A DNA stretch of 64,000 bases from Durusdinium trenchii (Eukaryota; Sar; Dinophyceae; Suessiales; Symbiodiniaceae), in the NCBI GenBank assembly GCA_963970005.1, contig CAXAMN010023673.1, forward strand, positions 165,787 through 229,786, read 5' to 3'. Below the pieces are notes generated by a model, which saw only the letters and a program-made list of their open reading frames with translations, did not search any database and was not told the origin of the DNA. Below are positions 1 through 11,600 of the stretch, piece after piece. The position numbers were made by a program, and so were the translations under genes. Within the stretch, counting starts at the first letter, position 1. Each line of letters begins with the position of its first letter.

Positions 1-1200
1 AAGGACACCAGATAGAGGGGGGACAAAGAAGAATGAGCCGAACCTCATGAAAGCAAGCCTAGGGCAGGGGCACCTTGCCTCGTATTGTATGTGGTGGGTG
101 GTGCACATAGCGAGGCCGCTGCAGTCTACCTTGCAAAAGCCTGCTCCAGCCGATGCCCGGTCTTCAAGTATTAACACAACTCTTCCAACAATGGCCCGTG
201 TTGTCCGCTATGGGCTCCTGCTGTTACTTAGATGCAACGACTTCACACCCCAGTTGACGCAACGAGGGCACTACTTCGGGCTCACTCGGGGCTCTCAAAG
301 GTTCAGTGACACGCTCGGTCAGAGTGGTACCAAAGATGCACTAACTCTTTACAGTCTAGTTGCTGCATTACCCGAGTAGTGCAGAACAACCTCGAACCTG
401 GAAACAACCTTCAAAGGGGCCGAGAAGAACAGGCAACTGCTTTGCATCACCAATTGAAATGCAGGTACGTCAGGCGTCCTCTCCCGATATCCTGGTCCTA
501 GTCTGAACCTGGCCCACGCCAGGATCAGACTCGTGAGCCCCCTGCTAATGGAAGTCGAATTAAGAAAAAGCGCAACGACCCTTTGGTTGTAATGGTTGGT
601 ATGAACAGTACGCTGCAAACGGGAGGGACACACACACAGAGATATATAATGATATATAAATATATTGTGATATATTGTGTATATATGTGTATATATATAT
701 ATACGCACCTGAGCAACATCACCCCATATCAATGTCAATATTAATGATTGCTTTCTAGAGCCTAGGTGCCAGGGGTGTTTCAGTGTTTAGATTTTCGCCC
801 TGCAGCTCTGCCTGAGATGACCATTTGGTATCTGCATTTTGTGGAATGCAGCAGGATCAAACACAGGCCAGCTGCGCTTTTCCACCAAGCGGAGCAAGAC
901 TGCTGGACCTTGTATATAAATCTCAGGGGATGAAACAAGAGCAGCTGTCACCGAAGTGACTGGAGAATCTTGCAAGGAGTGGTGGAGGGTTGATTCATCG
1001 GAGGTCAATCCTACGAACAAATGCTTCTTAGTCCTTTGAAACCATACACCCTGCAACCTAGACTCAGGAGAACGAAGCCTGCATGCAAAAAGGTGGAAGT
1101 CCGACAGGGCAAAGATTGTGCAAACATCAGTATGTATACAGAAAATTATAGAAATACTAGTAACAAGGGCATTACTACTAGATACTACCAGTAGCAAATA

Positions 1201-1521
1201 GCTACTAGGGGCTCCTGGCCTTACTACTAGGAGCAAGAAGCTACTAGTAACAAGGGCATTACTACTAGTATCTGTAGTGTCCAGAATTTGAAACACGGAC
1301 GCACTGAATGCCAACCGCTCCCACATGCCGAGAAGAAACCTGGTTGGCGTCTTCTTCTTCAACGCAACGGGATATTCACAACCGTTCCTGCGATGGATGC
1401 AAAAGCAATGCTGCCTGTATTGAATGAGAGCGGTCCCTGCATCTAAAGTGGATGTTCTCCACCTCTCTAGCCCCTAGTAGCGTCCTTGCTCCTAGTAGTA
1501 AGGCCAGGAGCCCCTAGTAGC
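1201..1521. repeat. 37-bp perfect inverted repeat, ACTAGT-rich
   Basis: Bases 1201-1237 are the exact reverse complement of 1485-1521, giving 37-bp arms about 247 bp apart. Both arms and their surroundings (1155-1275 and 1470-1590) are built from the octamer CTAGTAGC/GCTACTAG and related words, with repeats of 'aggccaggagcccc' and 'caagggcattact'. The same vocabulary returns at 52203-52256. This looks like a dispersed short-repeat family and not coding sequence, although it leaves open frames with Leu/Val-rich translations on both strands. Confidence 0.85.
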
Positions 1522-4500
1522 TTCTTGTTACTAGTACCAGTAGTACGGCCAGGAGCCCCTGTAGCGTCCTTGCTCCTAGTAGCCCAAATCTGTGTTCAAC
1601 AATGGAAACAGAACTTTTGCCCAACAACTCACGCTCGGTTGGTCCGAGCTTTGCAGGGAAAAACTTCAAGGCCAAGCTGATTCAGCATCAAGCCTTTGCT
1701 GCCTTTGCCACTGCTTGTAATGGCAAACCGGGAACATGATGTTCATCTGTGCCAGGGCTAGTATCCTCTAGACTCTAGATCAGATGGCTCAAGTGATGCC
1801 AATACTTATTGCTTGCATTTATGTCGCGTAAGCGGTCAGAATATTTTGCTTGGCATGTTCCAAGATTGGTTGTCGCTGTGGCTCTAAAGTGTTGAGATTG
1901 GTCTGGTCACTTTGGCCAGCACGCCACCATGGTTCGCTCAACCGTCGAATACCTTGGTTCGCTTCGAAATCAACATTCTCAGGTCGCAGATTGGGACAAA
2001 CACCATTGCACCAGTGCCATGGTGGCCAGGCTGCATAGGACAAGCTTTTCCGACACACGTCAAAACTGGGAAATGTGTTCAAGGGATTTCAAGGTGTTCA
2101 TTATCGCAGAATGTTTGATGCCAAGTTACCCCCTTACATTTGTCACAAATGGTGCTCCAAGGTTCAAGATTCAAGAGTGTCTGCCCAGTAGGGAATCTGG
2201 GCGCTGAAGCCCTACCGTTGTCTTAAAGGCATTTAAAGGCTATATTTCTAAATTTTATACTTAGAACCTTTCGTATTTTGCTTGTATTGAGAGTCCTTCC
2301 CTTTTCACCAAAAAGAAAAGAACTTCTAAGCACTCATGATTCCTCTCGGATTGCAGCAAGTGTAAACCGGGACCGCGAAGGAACTTCCTCCACGCGTAAC
2401 CTGCTACAGGCAAGTGCTAAAGACCTGACCTGCTCAACTTTGTTGTGCGAAGAGAATATATAATGTGTCAAGGTCGGATACACCACACACATTGACTGTC
2501 ATGTTGCATTGTGTAAGCCACGGCCACGTACATGCTACGCATGAAGAGGTCTCGGGGAACCAAACCACTCAGCCTGGTCCTGGCGCAAACACAAGCAGCA
2601 CAAGACTGCACCAGCCTGCCAAAAAGAAAAATCAAAAAGAAAGGCCTTCCGTTGGATTTGTCCAGGTACTGGTCCTTCAAGAACCTCATGCTGTTTGCAT
2701 TTAAGCTGGACAAGTGCATCGCTACCAGCGGTCGCAATTGAACAAACTAAGTCAAGCTGCGATATCATCTTTTCACGCTGTTCAGCTGCAGGCAAGCTCC
2801 TAACATACTGAGGCTTCAATCGATAGCAAGGTTGGCCGCAAGGCAGTCCTAAGTTCGGGAGTAGTCACAGTGTAACCATAGAGCTGATGTACTGGTGCAG
2901 ATAGACAGGCAGCACAAACCTGAGTTCCAAGAACTTGATGGTTGGAACAGCAAATTTGGGCACCATCTTTTCCACTCTTAGTATGCGGCATTGCCTGCAA
3001 AATCTCCAGCTAGTGTTGTCCTGAGGTTCAGAAAGATCTTGATTGTGTTTGGATACCTGTGTCTTTGAAGTATCCGGGCCCTCCACATGGAATTGCTTTT
3101 GCCGCTAACCTGAATTGGATCAGCAACTGAGCATTGCAAGTTGCCAAAGCACAATGCTCAGACTGAAACTTGTTCGATGGCAGTCCTGCAGCTGAAATAT
3201 TGAACTGTAAGACTTGCAATTCAGGCATGCAAAAAGTGCAAACAACTTGACTGCGCAAGAAAACAAGTCCTGCACGGGGTGCAAAACATTCGCAGTCCAG
3301 CCTGGTCCAAAGTAAAGCATATCTTTCTTCTAGCAAGGAGAGCAGCACAACCCTGTGATTCGAGACATGTACCCTTTCCGGTCTTGTTGAAACTCCCAAC
3401 GCGCCGTCGCAATCACGTTGCGGAACACGTGGATTCCAAAGCCGGGTCCAAAAGGCTGGCGGAATTCAAACGAGACTGGACTCGTGCAAAGGACTGCAAA
3501 GCCTCAACCTTTGAGCGAAAGCCTTGTCTCAACTATCAGCTATCACAGCAATCCTCAAAAAAAGCTCCTAGTAACTATGCAGAATTCGTGAAGGGCCTTC
3601 CATGATGGGTGCACAGATGGGATGCTACCAGGACCTTCGGGCAAATGACTCACCAATGAAAGAAGCAAGATTCACATCTGTGAAGAGCATTGCAAATTCC
3701 ATCAGTTGGGAGTTCTGTCAAACTGAACAGTCTCATCTAGTCTCATTAGCGCTCAGTCTGTGGCTCTTCTGATTCTTTGCCATCTGAGCATTGCAGGTTT
3801 CAGCACCATACACGATGAGGGTCTGCCATCAAGGTTGCGCGTGAGATTCTCTGAAGTTGCCTTCGTTTCACAAATGAACCCATGTGAACCCTGCCTCAGT
3901 AAGACTGGTCAGCAGAACTCCACCGCCTGAAGTCTTCGAATTGCACATGTGGAGATGTAGTGCTGAGCTCATTGGCCTACACCGGAAAATGATGCGTAAA
4001 AGTGATAGGCTGGACCTGCGAACGAGGTTGTCAGAAGTCTCTTGTCAAAACATGAACAGTAGATCTCAAAGCAAGGAAATCAAATCACCGGCCTAAGCAT
4101 AAAAATTGTGGGCAAGCGGCACGTGCAGTGAAAGTTCCACCTCAAACTGCTTTGAGAAAAGTTCGAAACTGCTCCTCAAAATGTGACATTGCATTTGGGG
4201 AAGCTGAGCAGAGCTGCCCGTCCACCCTTTGGCCAGTCCTTCGGCAAAAACCTGATCAAAAAAAACGTTTGATAATTGTCCCTAAACAATCTTGGTAACA
4301 TAAAAACAAAGGACTGCTGCGACGTTTTCACACATGGAAAAATGCGTTCTATTGCGCGGCAGGTAGAGCATTCATGCAACCCAGCTCCGTGAAAGTCTAT
4401 TGAATCTTGGTGGCAAAGTGATGCAAGTGATGAGTGCACGGCCATTGTCAGAGTGCGCAGCATTCGCGACGGGATGCCCGGAAATCCCATAAACCTAGTA

Positions 4501-4951
4501 TATAACTGACGAAAACAACTTGCAGCCTTTTTCTATTTCTAGCTCAAGCCGCGTGATACACTTAGGTTTCTTCATTTACGCGTGCATTGCACCGATAAAA
4601 TGAAAGCTCTAGCCGCTAGCCATTTCGTCAGAGCATGCTTGAGGGACGCCGGGATCACATACCCGCTTCAGTTTTGACGTTGCCAAATGGTGCGACGCTT
4701 TTGCCCGATGACTCCGGAGGATGTTTCGAGGTAAGGCGGGTCTGTGGTCACACTGTAGTCACGCATTGGCCGGCATGCTTGTGTTCGAGGCGGCCTATCC
4801 ATTCGTCTCTACATGAGCGCCGTCAAGTTAAACAATACTGTATCTAGAATCTATGTATGTATATATATATATATACAATGCAGACCGGTACTGCCCTTGG
4901 TACACTGTGCCAATCACCTTCTTCTCAGAATGCCACACACACATAAATAAT

Positions 4952-4993
4952 ACCTATTAACTTTTCGTCTATACCTATTAACTTTTCGTCTAT
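4952..4993. repeat. 21-bp perfect tandem duplication
   Basis: Two back-to-back copies of a 21-bp unit beginning 'acctattaacttttcg' are identical. The duplication sits in an AT-rich stretch without genes. Confidence 0.9.
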
Positions 4994-5564
4994 GAAATGG
5001 TGGGGTAAAACGTAATACGGTTTAGTGCTTGGGGGGATACGCCCCAGATTTTATAGAGGAGAGGTAATTTTATAGAGAGTTTTGCGTTACCAATCAGGAT
5101 ATCTAGTGAGATTTGCTGCCCATGAGATTTGATGTCCAAGAGGGGTAGATTGAAAAAAATCGTGCAGACTTGGGGACGTTGCGGAAAAGGAAACGAGATC
5201 AAATGTGCGCTCTTTGATACTTTTGTGATCAGATTTTGCATACTGCCTAAAATGGAACACCTCCTCAGTTTATAGAGACCTTCCTGATTCATAATGCAGA
5301 CGTACAAAACGACTATTGGAGCCTCATTTCTGACGTCGCAGCTTCTCAGTTCATATAGATCTATCTTTTTATTGTGGTCTTGTAATTTTATAGACCGAAA
5401 AGTTCTCCAGCACCCACCCACACCAAATTATGTATATAAAATCTCTATAGCAAGAACCCCCGACCCCCCTAAAATGTTAATAATGTTAGATCCGTATTAG
5501 TAAGGGCGCGCGCCCCTCGCCATTTTGTTTGCTGTTTTTTTGGGAAGGTCCGTAATAATCGTCC

Positions 5565-5565
5565 T

Positions 5566-5599
<34 letters not shown>

Positions 5600-5839
5600 C
5601 GTGGTAGTAGTAGTAGTAGTGGTAGTTGTAGTAGTGGTAGTGGTAGTAGTAGTAGTGGTAGTCGTAGTCGTCGTCGTCCCAGTCCTAGTAGTAGTAGTAG
5701 TAGTAGTAGTACTAGTAGTAGTAGTAGTAGTAGTAGTGGTAGTAGTAGTAGTAGTAGTGGTAGTAGTAGTCGTCGTCGTCGCAGTAGCAGTAGCAGTAGC
5801 AGTCGCAGTAGCAGTAGCAGTAGCAGTAGCAGCAGCAGC

Positions 5840-5874
<35 letters not shown>

Positions 5875-5989
5875 TAGCAGTAGCAGTAGCAGTAGCAGTA
5901 GTAGTAGTAGTAGTAGTGGCAGTCGTCGTCGTAGTAGTAGTCGTCGCCGTCGTAGTCGTAGTCGTAGTAGTACTAGTATAGTGGCAGCG

Positions 5990-6021
<32 letters not shown>

Positions 6022-6290
6022 CGTGGTAGTCGTCGTGGTTGTATTCGTAGTAGTAGTAAGTAGTAAGTAGTAAGTAGTAAGTAGTAAGCAGTAAGCAGTA
6101 AGCAGTAAGCAGTAAGCAGTAAGCAGTAAGTAGTAGTAGTAGTAGCAGTAGTAGTAGTAGTCGTAGTAGTAGTAGTGGTAGTGGTAGTAGTAGTAGTGGT
6201 GGTAGTAGTAGTGGTAGTAGTAGTAGCAGCAGCAGCAGTAGTAGTAGTTGTTGTTGTAGTAGCAGTAGTAGTAGTAGTCGCTTGCATTTG
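5565..6290. repeat. Trinucleotide array (AGT family)
   Basis: About 720 bp consist almost entirely of AGT/GTC/AGC triplets with an interior block of AGCAGG-type units and, near 6055-6130, a 7-bp AGTAAGT/AGTAAGC block. The triplet phase lets all reading frames stay open, giving Ser-, Val-, Leu- or Thr-only translations on both strands. Those are treated as artefacts. Block structure (runs of one triplet variant, then another) suggests several rounds of slippage expansion. Confidence 0.95.
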
Positions 6291-6418
6291 CTTTCATTCT
6301 GCTTGCACTTGCTTTTCTATTTTGCTTTCACGCTGCTTTCATTCTGCTTTCATGTTGCTTTCATTCGGCTTGCGCTTGCTTTCATTGTGCTTTCATTCTG
6401 CTTGCGTTTTGCTTAGGT

Positions 6419-6690
6419 TTGGAAGTTGGAAGGTTTTAGATTTGCCTTTATTGTGTTTTCTTTTGTTAAAGACAAATGTAAAGGAAAGCGTTCTCAAGCA
6501 AAGCCGGGGGCCACGGTAGAGAAAGGCGCTATAATTATGGACCACCTCTCTATTGTGGATCCTTGGCTACCCTTTGCAAGACAGTTGAAGTGAAGCTTTT
6601 TATACAGGGTTTAATTAGAAACCGATAGTTTTTGAGGTTGGAAGATTTTAGATGTTCTTTTATTGCGCTTTGTTAACATTCTCAAGCAAG
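6419..6690. repeat. Hairpin-containing ~200-bp repeat, copies 1 and 2 (second partial)
   Basis: Copy 1 (6419-6625) and a partial copy 2 (6630-6690) belong to a family that recurs at 8379-8975 and 10562-10890. Landmarks in order are 'ttttagat', a T-rich 'gctttcttttgtta', 'aaaggaaagcgttctcaag', an arm like CCACAATAGA, 'ctataattatgga', the opposite arm TCTATTGTGG, 'atccttggc', 'ttgaagtgaagctttttata' and 'aattagaaaccgatag'. In copy 1 the left arm is diverged (CCACGGTAGA). Confidence 0.85.
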
Positions 6691-6757
6691 CAGTGAGATT
6701 CGAGCCCAGGGCCTCTGGCTTCTGAGCCCTACTACAATACCACTAGAACACATTCTC
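6690..6757 (-). repeat. tRNA-like SINE head (degenerate)
   Basis: On the minus strand an A-box-like TAGTGGTATTG (complement of 6735-6745) is followed about 28 bases later by a B-box-like GGGCTCGAATC (complement of 6697-6707). Spacing fits an RNA polymerase III internal promoter, and a T-arm-like stem can be drawn. No good acceptor stem pairs, so this is called a tRNA-derived repeat head and not a functional tRNA. A similar head is found at 8237-8273 on the plus strand. Confidence 0.5.
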
Positions 6758-6889
6758 AGTTGACAACAGTCATTTCTGCCTCATGGCTGCTGAGGAGCGG
6801 CTTGAGGCCACAAAAGGAAATGGCAGGAGAGTGTAGTGAGGAAGCCACGCGTGCCCCCGTTTGGATTGGTTGGTTGTTGGCTGGCTTCC

Positions 6890-7915
6890 TGGTTCCAAAC
6901 ATTGCTTCTGTTGCCAGAAGACACAAGGAGCCTCCATTGTTCTAACAGGCCTTACTGGCCCCTGTATGCCTTTTGGTGAGTAAGTGAGGATCGGGGCACT
7001 TCCAAGCATTGCTCCAGAAGATCCATTATTCTAACAGGTGACTCAGCGAGGTTCGAGGCACTTCCAAACGTTGCTTCTGGCGCCAGCAGACACAAGGACA
7101 CAAGGAGCCTCCATTGATCTAACAGGTCTTGCTGGCCTCTCTATGTCCTCTGGTGACTGAGTGAGGATCGAGGCACTTCCAAACATTGCTTCTGTTGGCA
7201 GAAGTTACAATGTTCTAACAGGCCTTGCTGGCCCCTCTATGTCGTCTGGTGACTTAGTATCCAAACATTGCTTCTGTTGCCAGAAAACACAAACAAGGAG
7301 CCTCCATTGTTCTAACAGCCCACGCTGGCCCCTCTATGTCTTCTGGTGACTGAATGAGGATCGAGGCGCTTCCAAACCTTTTTCTTTTGCGAGAAGGCAC
7401 AACGAGCTTCCATTGTTCTAACAGGCCTTGCTGGCCCCTCTATGTCCACCGGTGATTGAGTGAGGACCAGGGCACTTCCAAACATTGCTTGCGTTGCCAG
7501 AAGACACAAGGAGCCTCCATTGTTCTAACAGGCCTTGCTGGCCCCTCTATGTTTTGTGGTGACTGAGTGAGGATCGAGGCACTTCCAAACATTGCTTCTG
7601 TTGGCAGAAGACACAAGGACACAAGGAGCCTCCATTGTTCTAACATGCCTTGCTGGCCTCTCAATTTCCTCTCGTGACTACAAAAGGATTGAGGCGCTCC
7701 TTGCTTCTGTTGCCAGAAGAAACAAGGGGCCTCCATTGTTCTATCAGGCCTTGCTGGCCTGTGGCCAGAAGATCCATTGTTCTAACAGGTGACTCAGTGA
7801 GGATCAAGGCGCTCCCAAACATGGCTTCTGCTGCCATTGTTCTAACGGGTGATTCGGCGAGCATCGAGGCACTTCCAAACGTTGCTTCTGTTGGCAGAAG
7901 ACACAAGGTCATGCG
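6890..7915. repeat. ~100-bp minisatellite array
   Basis: About ten imperfect units run head to tail. The core, in order, is 'cattgcttctgttgccagaa', 'acacaaggagcctccattg', 'ttctaacaggccttgctgg', 'cccctctatgt', 'ggtgactgagtgaggatcg' and 'aggcacttccaaa'. Unit length varies from about 60 to 115 bp through internal deletion of blocks. Open frames on both strands across the array come from the repeat and are not annotated as genes. Confidence 0.9.
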
Positions 7916-8236
7916 TGGTGCTGAGAGTTGCTTGCCATCGTTATCTGGCAGTGTCAGGGAATTACCACTGGCATCTCCCAGCGCCAGCCTGTTGTCCCAG
8001 AGCATCTTTCTAGATTCTAGTCCTTTTCCACAGTTCACCTCCCGCAGGACTTTTGTAGTCCTGATGCAGGGGTACATGTCTTGCCAAGGAGGCAGTCCTT
8101 TTGAGCCAAAATGACTACCAGTGTGATCAGTTTGTCCTGGTTGGTGCTTTCTGGTTTTGCGGCTAAAGGAAAACTGACCTCAGCCGACAAGCAGACAGAC
8201 TTCATATTTCTACCCTGTTGTCAACTGACATTGTGG

Positions 8237-8273
8237 CCTAGTGGTATTGCGCTAAGACTCTGGGCCCAAATCC
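8237..8273 (+). repeat. tRNA-like SINE head (degenerate)
   Basis: The A-box-like 'cctagtggtattg' (8237-8249) and B-box-like 'gggcccaaatcc' (8262-8273) are close enough for a type-2 pol III promoter but slightly short. The A box is shared with the minus-strand copy at 6735-6745. It lies about 100 bp upstream of three copies of the ~200-bp hairpin repeat. Acceptor pairing is poor, so it is not a tRNA gene. Confidence 0.45.
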
Positions 8274-8378
8274 TACTCTGTGCACCTGTCCTTTCTGGTG
8301 GGCAAAAAGTTGTTGCGTGTTTTTGATTGCCTCCTAATCGAGCGCCTGGGATGTGCCGCAGCCATACCGCAACAGTTT

Positions 8379-8975
8379 TGGAAGTTAGAAGATTTTAGAT
8401 TTCCCTTTTGTTGCGCTTTCTTTTGTTACAAGAGAGATGTAAAGGAAAGCGTTCTCAAGCAAACCAGGGGCCACAATAGAGAGAGGTGCTATAATTATGG
8501 ATTCCCTTTCTATTGTGCAACCTTGGCACTTATAACGGGTACCCTTTGCAAGATTGTTGAAGTGAAGCTTTTTATAAAATGTTCAATTAGAAATCGGTAG
8601 TTTTGGAAATTGGATGGTTTTAGATGTTCCTTTATCGCGCTTTCTTTTGTTAAAAGAAAAATGTAAAGGAAAGCATTCTCAAGCAAGCCAGGAGCCACAA
8701 CAGGGCGAGCCTCTCTGTTGTGGATCCTTGGCTACCCTTTGCAAGACTGTTGAAGCGAAGCTTTTTATAACGGGTCTAATCAGAAACCGATAGTTTTGGA
8801 AGTTGGAATATTTTAGATTATCCTCTATTGTGCTTTCTTTTGTTACAAGAGAAATGTAAAGGAAAGCGTTCTCAAGCAAACCAGGAGCCACAATAGAGAG
8901 AGGTGCCATATTTATGGACCCCATTTCTATTGTGGATCCTTGGCGCTCATAAGGGGTACCCTTTGCAAGAGCCTT
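8379..8975. repeat. Hairpin-containing ~200-bp repeat, three tandem copies
   Basis: Copies at about 8379-8594, 8600-8787 and 8795-8975 share the landmark order given for 6419-6690. The inner hairpin CCACAATAGA / TCTATTGTGG is clear in the third copy. The copies differ by small deletions: the middle one lacks the 'ctataattatgga' core. The tandem, same-orientation layout suggests satellite-like amplification of a former interspersed element. Confidence 0.88.
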
Positions 8976-9017
8976 CTAGTTGTTCCCTTTTTCCTCTTTC
9001 CCAGCATGGACGGCTGA

Positions 9018-9320
9018 TGGTAGTGATGATAGTAATAGTGATGAGAATGATAATAATGATGGCTGTGCTGGTCATTATGATGCTGTGGTAGTAGTGGTGG
9101 CTGGTGGTAGGGGAGGCGGGTAGTGGGGGTGACCGTGAAGATGATAGTGATGATCGTGATGATGAGGAGGGTCGCGTTTCGGATGAAGAAGGAGAAGAAG
9201 AAGAAGAAGAACATGATGATGGTCGTGGTGCTGATGGTCACAATGACGACGACGACGTCGATGACAATGATGATGAGGAGGAGGAGGTGGTGGTGCTGGT
9301 CCGCTGGTGATGGTGTGATG
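9018..9320. repeat. GAT/GAG-rich imperfect microsatellite
   Basis: An imperfect run of GATGAT, GAGGAG and GAAGAAG triplets gives Asp/Glu-rich plus-strand and His/Ile-rich minus-strand translations. No start, domain or neighbouring exon supports a gene. Confidence 0.85.
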
Positions 9321-9329
9321 TTCAATGAC

Positions 9330-10560
9330 TCAATGCTTATTCTTTGAGATCCATTCTTTTCAGATAGAGGCTTAGAAAACTGAAACTCACTACCGCATCC
9401 TTCAGATGCTTCAAGTGCTGCAGGGCCAAAGCAGCACTGTGCAAAATGATGCTCGCAACGTGGCCTTATTTACATCCATCCATCCATCCTTGCTATAGCT
9501 TATCCTCATCACAATCTTCGCTAATCACCATCGCCATCATCAGCATCACGTTGCTTCAAATATTTTCTGATCGGAACGCACGACGACTGTAGGAGCCAAT
9601 TGACTGGCGTCCCAAAGCCCTGACACGATGTGTCCTGAGTGGGGGAGGAAGCACACCCCCTTCATGCGACGGCCGGCCCGGGGTATGTGGTCACTGGAAA
9701 CCCAAGAGTTGCACCGCCTAAAATCGACCAAAAAGCGGTCAATGATTCTTGTCTCCTGAGGAGTGCAAGTGTTGCCTGCTTCATGGATGGACGGCCGGCC
9801 TTGGGCATCTAGTCTCAGACACAGGGGCAGTGGGAGCCACCCCCTATGACAGGGCCTGTGCATCCTAACTTAAGCCCAAAATCAAACAAACAACCCGAAA
9901 TCAAACACGAACTTGAAAGGGACCTATGCGGCAAACACAACGTCAAAAAATGTATCCGACGTGAATGTCTTGGTCCAGGGCGCACCTCTCCGACATGAAC
10001 GTCTTGGTTCAAGGCGCGCCCTCCTTGGCAAGAAGCCACGCAAAGGCCAGCCGCGCAAAATCAGCGCGTGAGAGGTACCAGCAGCAAGCTACTGCAAGCC
10101 TTTGGTCTCGCATTTCTCATCCTTTGCACCTGGTCTTCGCACTCAGCCGTGCAATGAAACTGCTGCTGCCTTTCTGATCTTCGGTCCTGACTTGATGATG
10201 GCACTGCGTATAACCTCCCTTTAACAATTTGATGCCCTTTTGTCGTGTTGTCTCAAACGTGCACTTTTATTTACTTTTGGGTATTCGTTTTGTTGTCACG
10301 CCCTGCCCCCCCCCCAAAGGCCCCTTCTTTTAGTAATTAGCATCAGCATCCTTGCGCAAACAGCTCCGGACCATTCGGAACGACGGTAATCTGCATTCAG
10401 TGGCGCGCTACACGCGAGCCGGCAGCTGCCGTTTGAAAAGAGCTGAAAAATGAGCTGGGGCAACGGGGTAGGGCCGTAAGTGCATAGTTAACTTCACCCA
10501 AAAAGCCAATAAAAGTGTTCCCTCTTGTTCCCCAAGACACTAAAGTCACTAAAGAGCTGC
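9330..10560. other. No gene recognised
   Basis: This 1.2-kb stretch contains a 33-bp imperfect tandem duplication at 9955-10020 ('tccgacrtgaaygtcttggt' twice), two CGGCCGGCC words near 9668 and 9787, and a C-tract near 10300-10315. No protein or RNA gene is evident. Confidence 0.6.
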
Positions 10561-10561
10561 A

Positions 10562-10890
10562 AAGGGTTTAACTAGAAATCGATAGTTTCGGAAATTGGAA
10601 TATTTTAGCTTGTTAAAAGAGATTTTAAATGTAAAGGAAAGCGTTCTCAAGCAAACCAGGAGCTTCAACAGAGAGAGGTGCTATAATAATTATGGATCCC
10701 CTTTCTATTGTGGACCCTTGGCACTTATAAGGGGTACTCTTTGCAAGATTGTTGAAGTGAAGCTTTCTACAAAGGGATTAACTAGAAATCGATAGTTTCG
10801 GATGTTTTTAAATTTTCCTTTACGGTGCTTTCTTTTGTTAAAAGAAAAATGTAAAGGGAAGCATTCTCAAGCAAGCCACAATGGAGAGAG
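10562..10890. repeat. Hairpin-containing ~200-bp repeat, two more copies
   Basis: One near-complete copy (10562-10787) and one shortened copy (10790-10890) of the family at 6.4 and 8.4-9.0 kb lie in the same orientation. The junction phrase 'aactagaaatcgatagtttcgg' separates them. The first carries a deletion in the T-rich block and an extra 'taa' in the core 'ctataataattatgga'. Confidence 0.85.
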
Positions 10891-11439
10891 GTGCTTTTTT
10901 CTGTCCTGAAAGCTTCTGTGTGTGTGTGCTTGAAAGGAATCTGCAGTCATGTTGCAACTTTTGCGTGTGTTTTTTTTGGCGAGTGAATTCTATAATTATG
11001 GATCGGGCTAGTGGATCTAGGCTAATTATGGGTCCTTTTTGGTCGAGTACTAAATCAAATTTGATTTAGATTTTCTGGAATTTTTGAATACCATAATTGT
11101 GGATGACCCCGCAAATACTCATCTAACATTATGGATCATAAACCATACATGGAAAATGTATGTATATATTTTCCTTGTTGAGGACTGAAAGTTAGAACGC
11201 CGTGCGGTTTTCCAAAATTTCCACAACATAAGATAGAACGCCGTACCGAAGACAGTTAGAATGCTCACGTAGTATTTTTTAGAAAAACATGAGAGACACT
11301 TTCTTATTGCCTGCTGTTTTGTGATGTATTGTACACTTAGAATGCTGCGATGATTCTGGGCTGATTCTAGGCAGTGCCCAATGGCCTGCAACAGTAAAAA
11401 ACATTGAAAAAGACACGGCAAATCACAGATGGAATGCCT

Positions 11440-11600
11440 CAAAAGGTTGGTTGGATGGATGGGTGGATGGTCATGGATCGATGGAGATGGATGGAAATGG
11501 GTGGGCGGTAGGTGGATGGATGGACATGGATGGAAAGGATATGGATGGATGGATGGATGGAACACACGGTTGGAATGCGTCCTAACACACAGTTGGATGG
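11440..11600. repeat. GGAT/GGTGG microsatellite
   Basis: Irregular GGAT, GGTGGAT and GGACAT units cover about 160 bp. Translations (Trp/Met/Asp on one strand, Pro/His/Ser on the other) reflect the repeat. Confidence 0.85.

Larger units (their letters stand above)
1..5490. other. Gene-poor stretch, no gene recognised
   Basis: No open frame here resembles a known protein. The open frames are short, overlap on both strands and follow local repeats. The stretch contains TA-rich microsatellites (about 645-706 and 4859-4877), the ACTAGT-rich inverted repeat and a 21-bp tandem duplication listed separately. Introns or noncoding transcripts cannot be excluded from sequence alone. Confidence 0.6.

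Noticed and set aside
5497-6297. Long Ser-, Val-, Leu- and Thr-only open frames on both strands
   Set aside because: They are all readings of one trinucleotide array; no non-repeat flank supports a protein.
9123-9347. Asp/Glu-rich acidic protein
   Set aside because: Pure product of the GAT/GAG microsatellite with no flanking coding signal.
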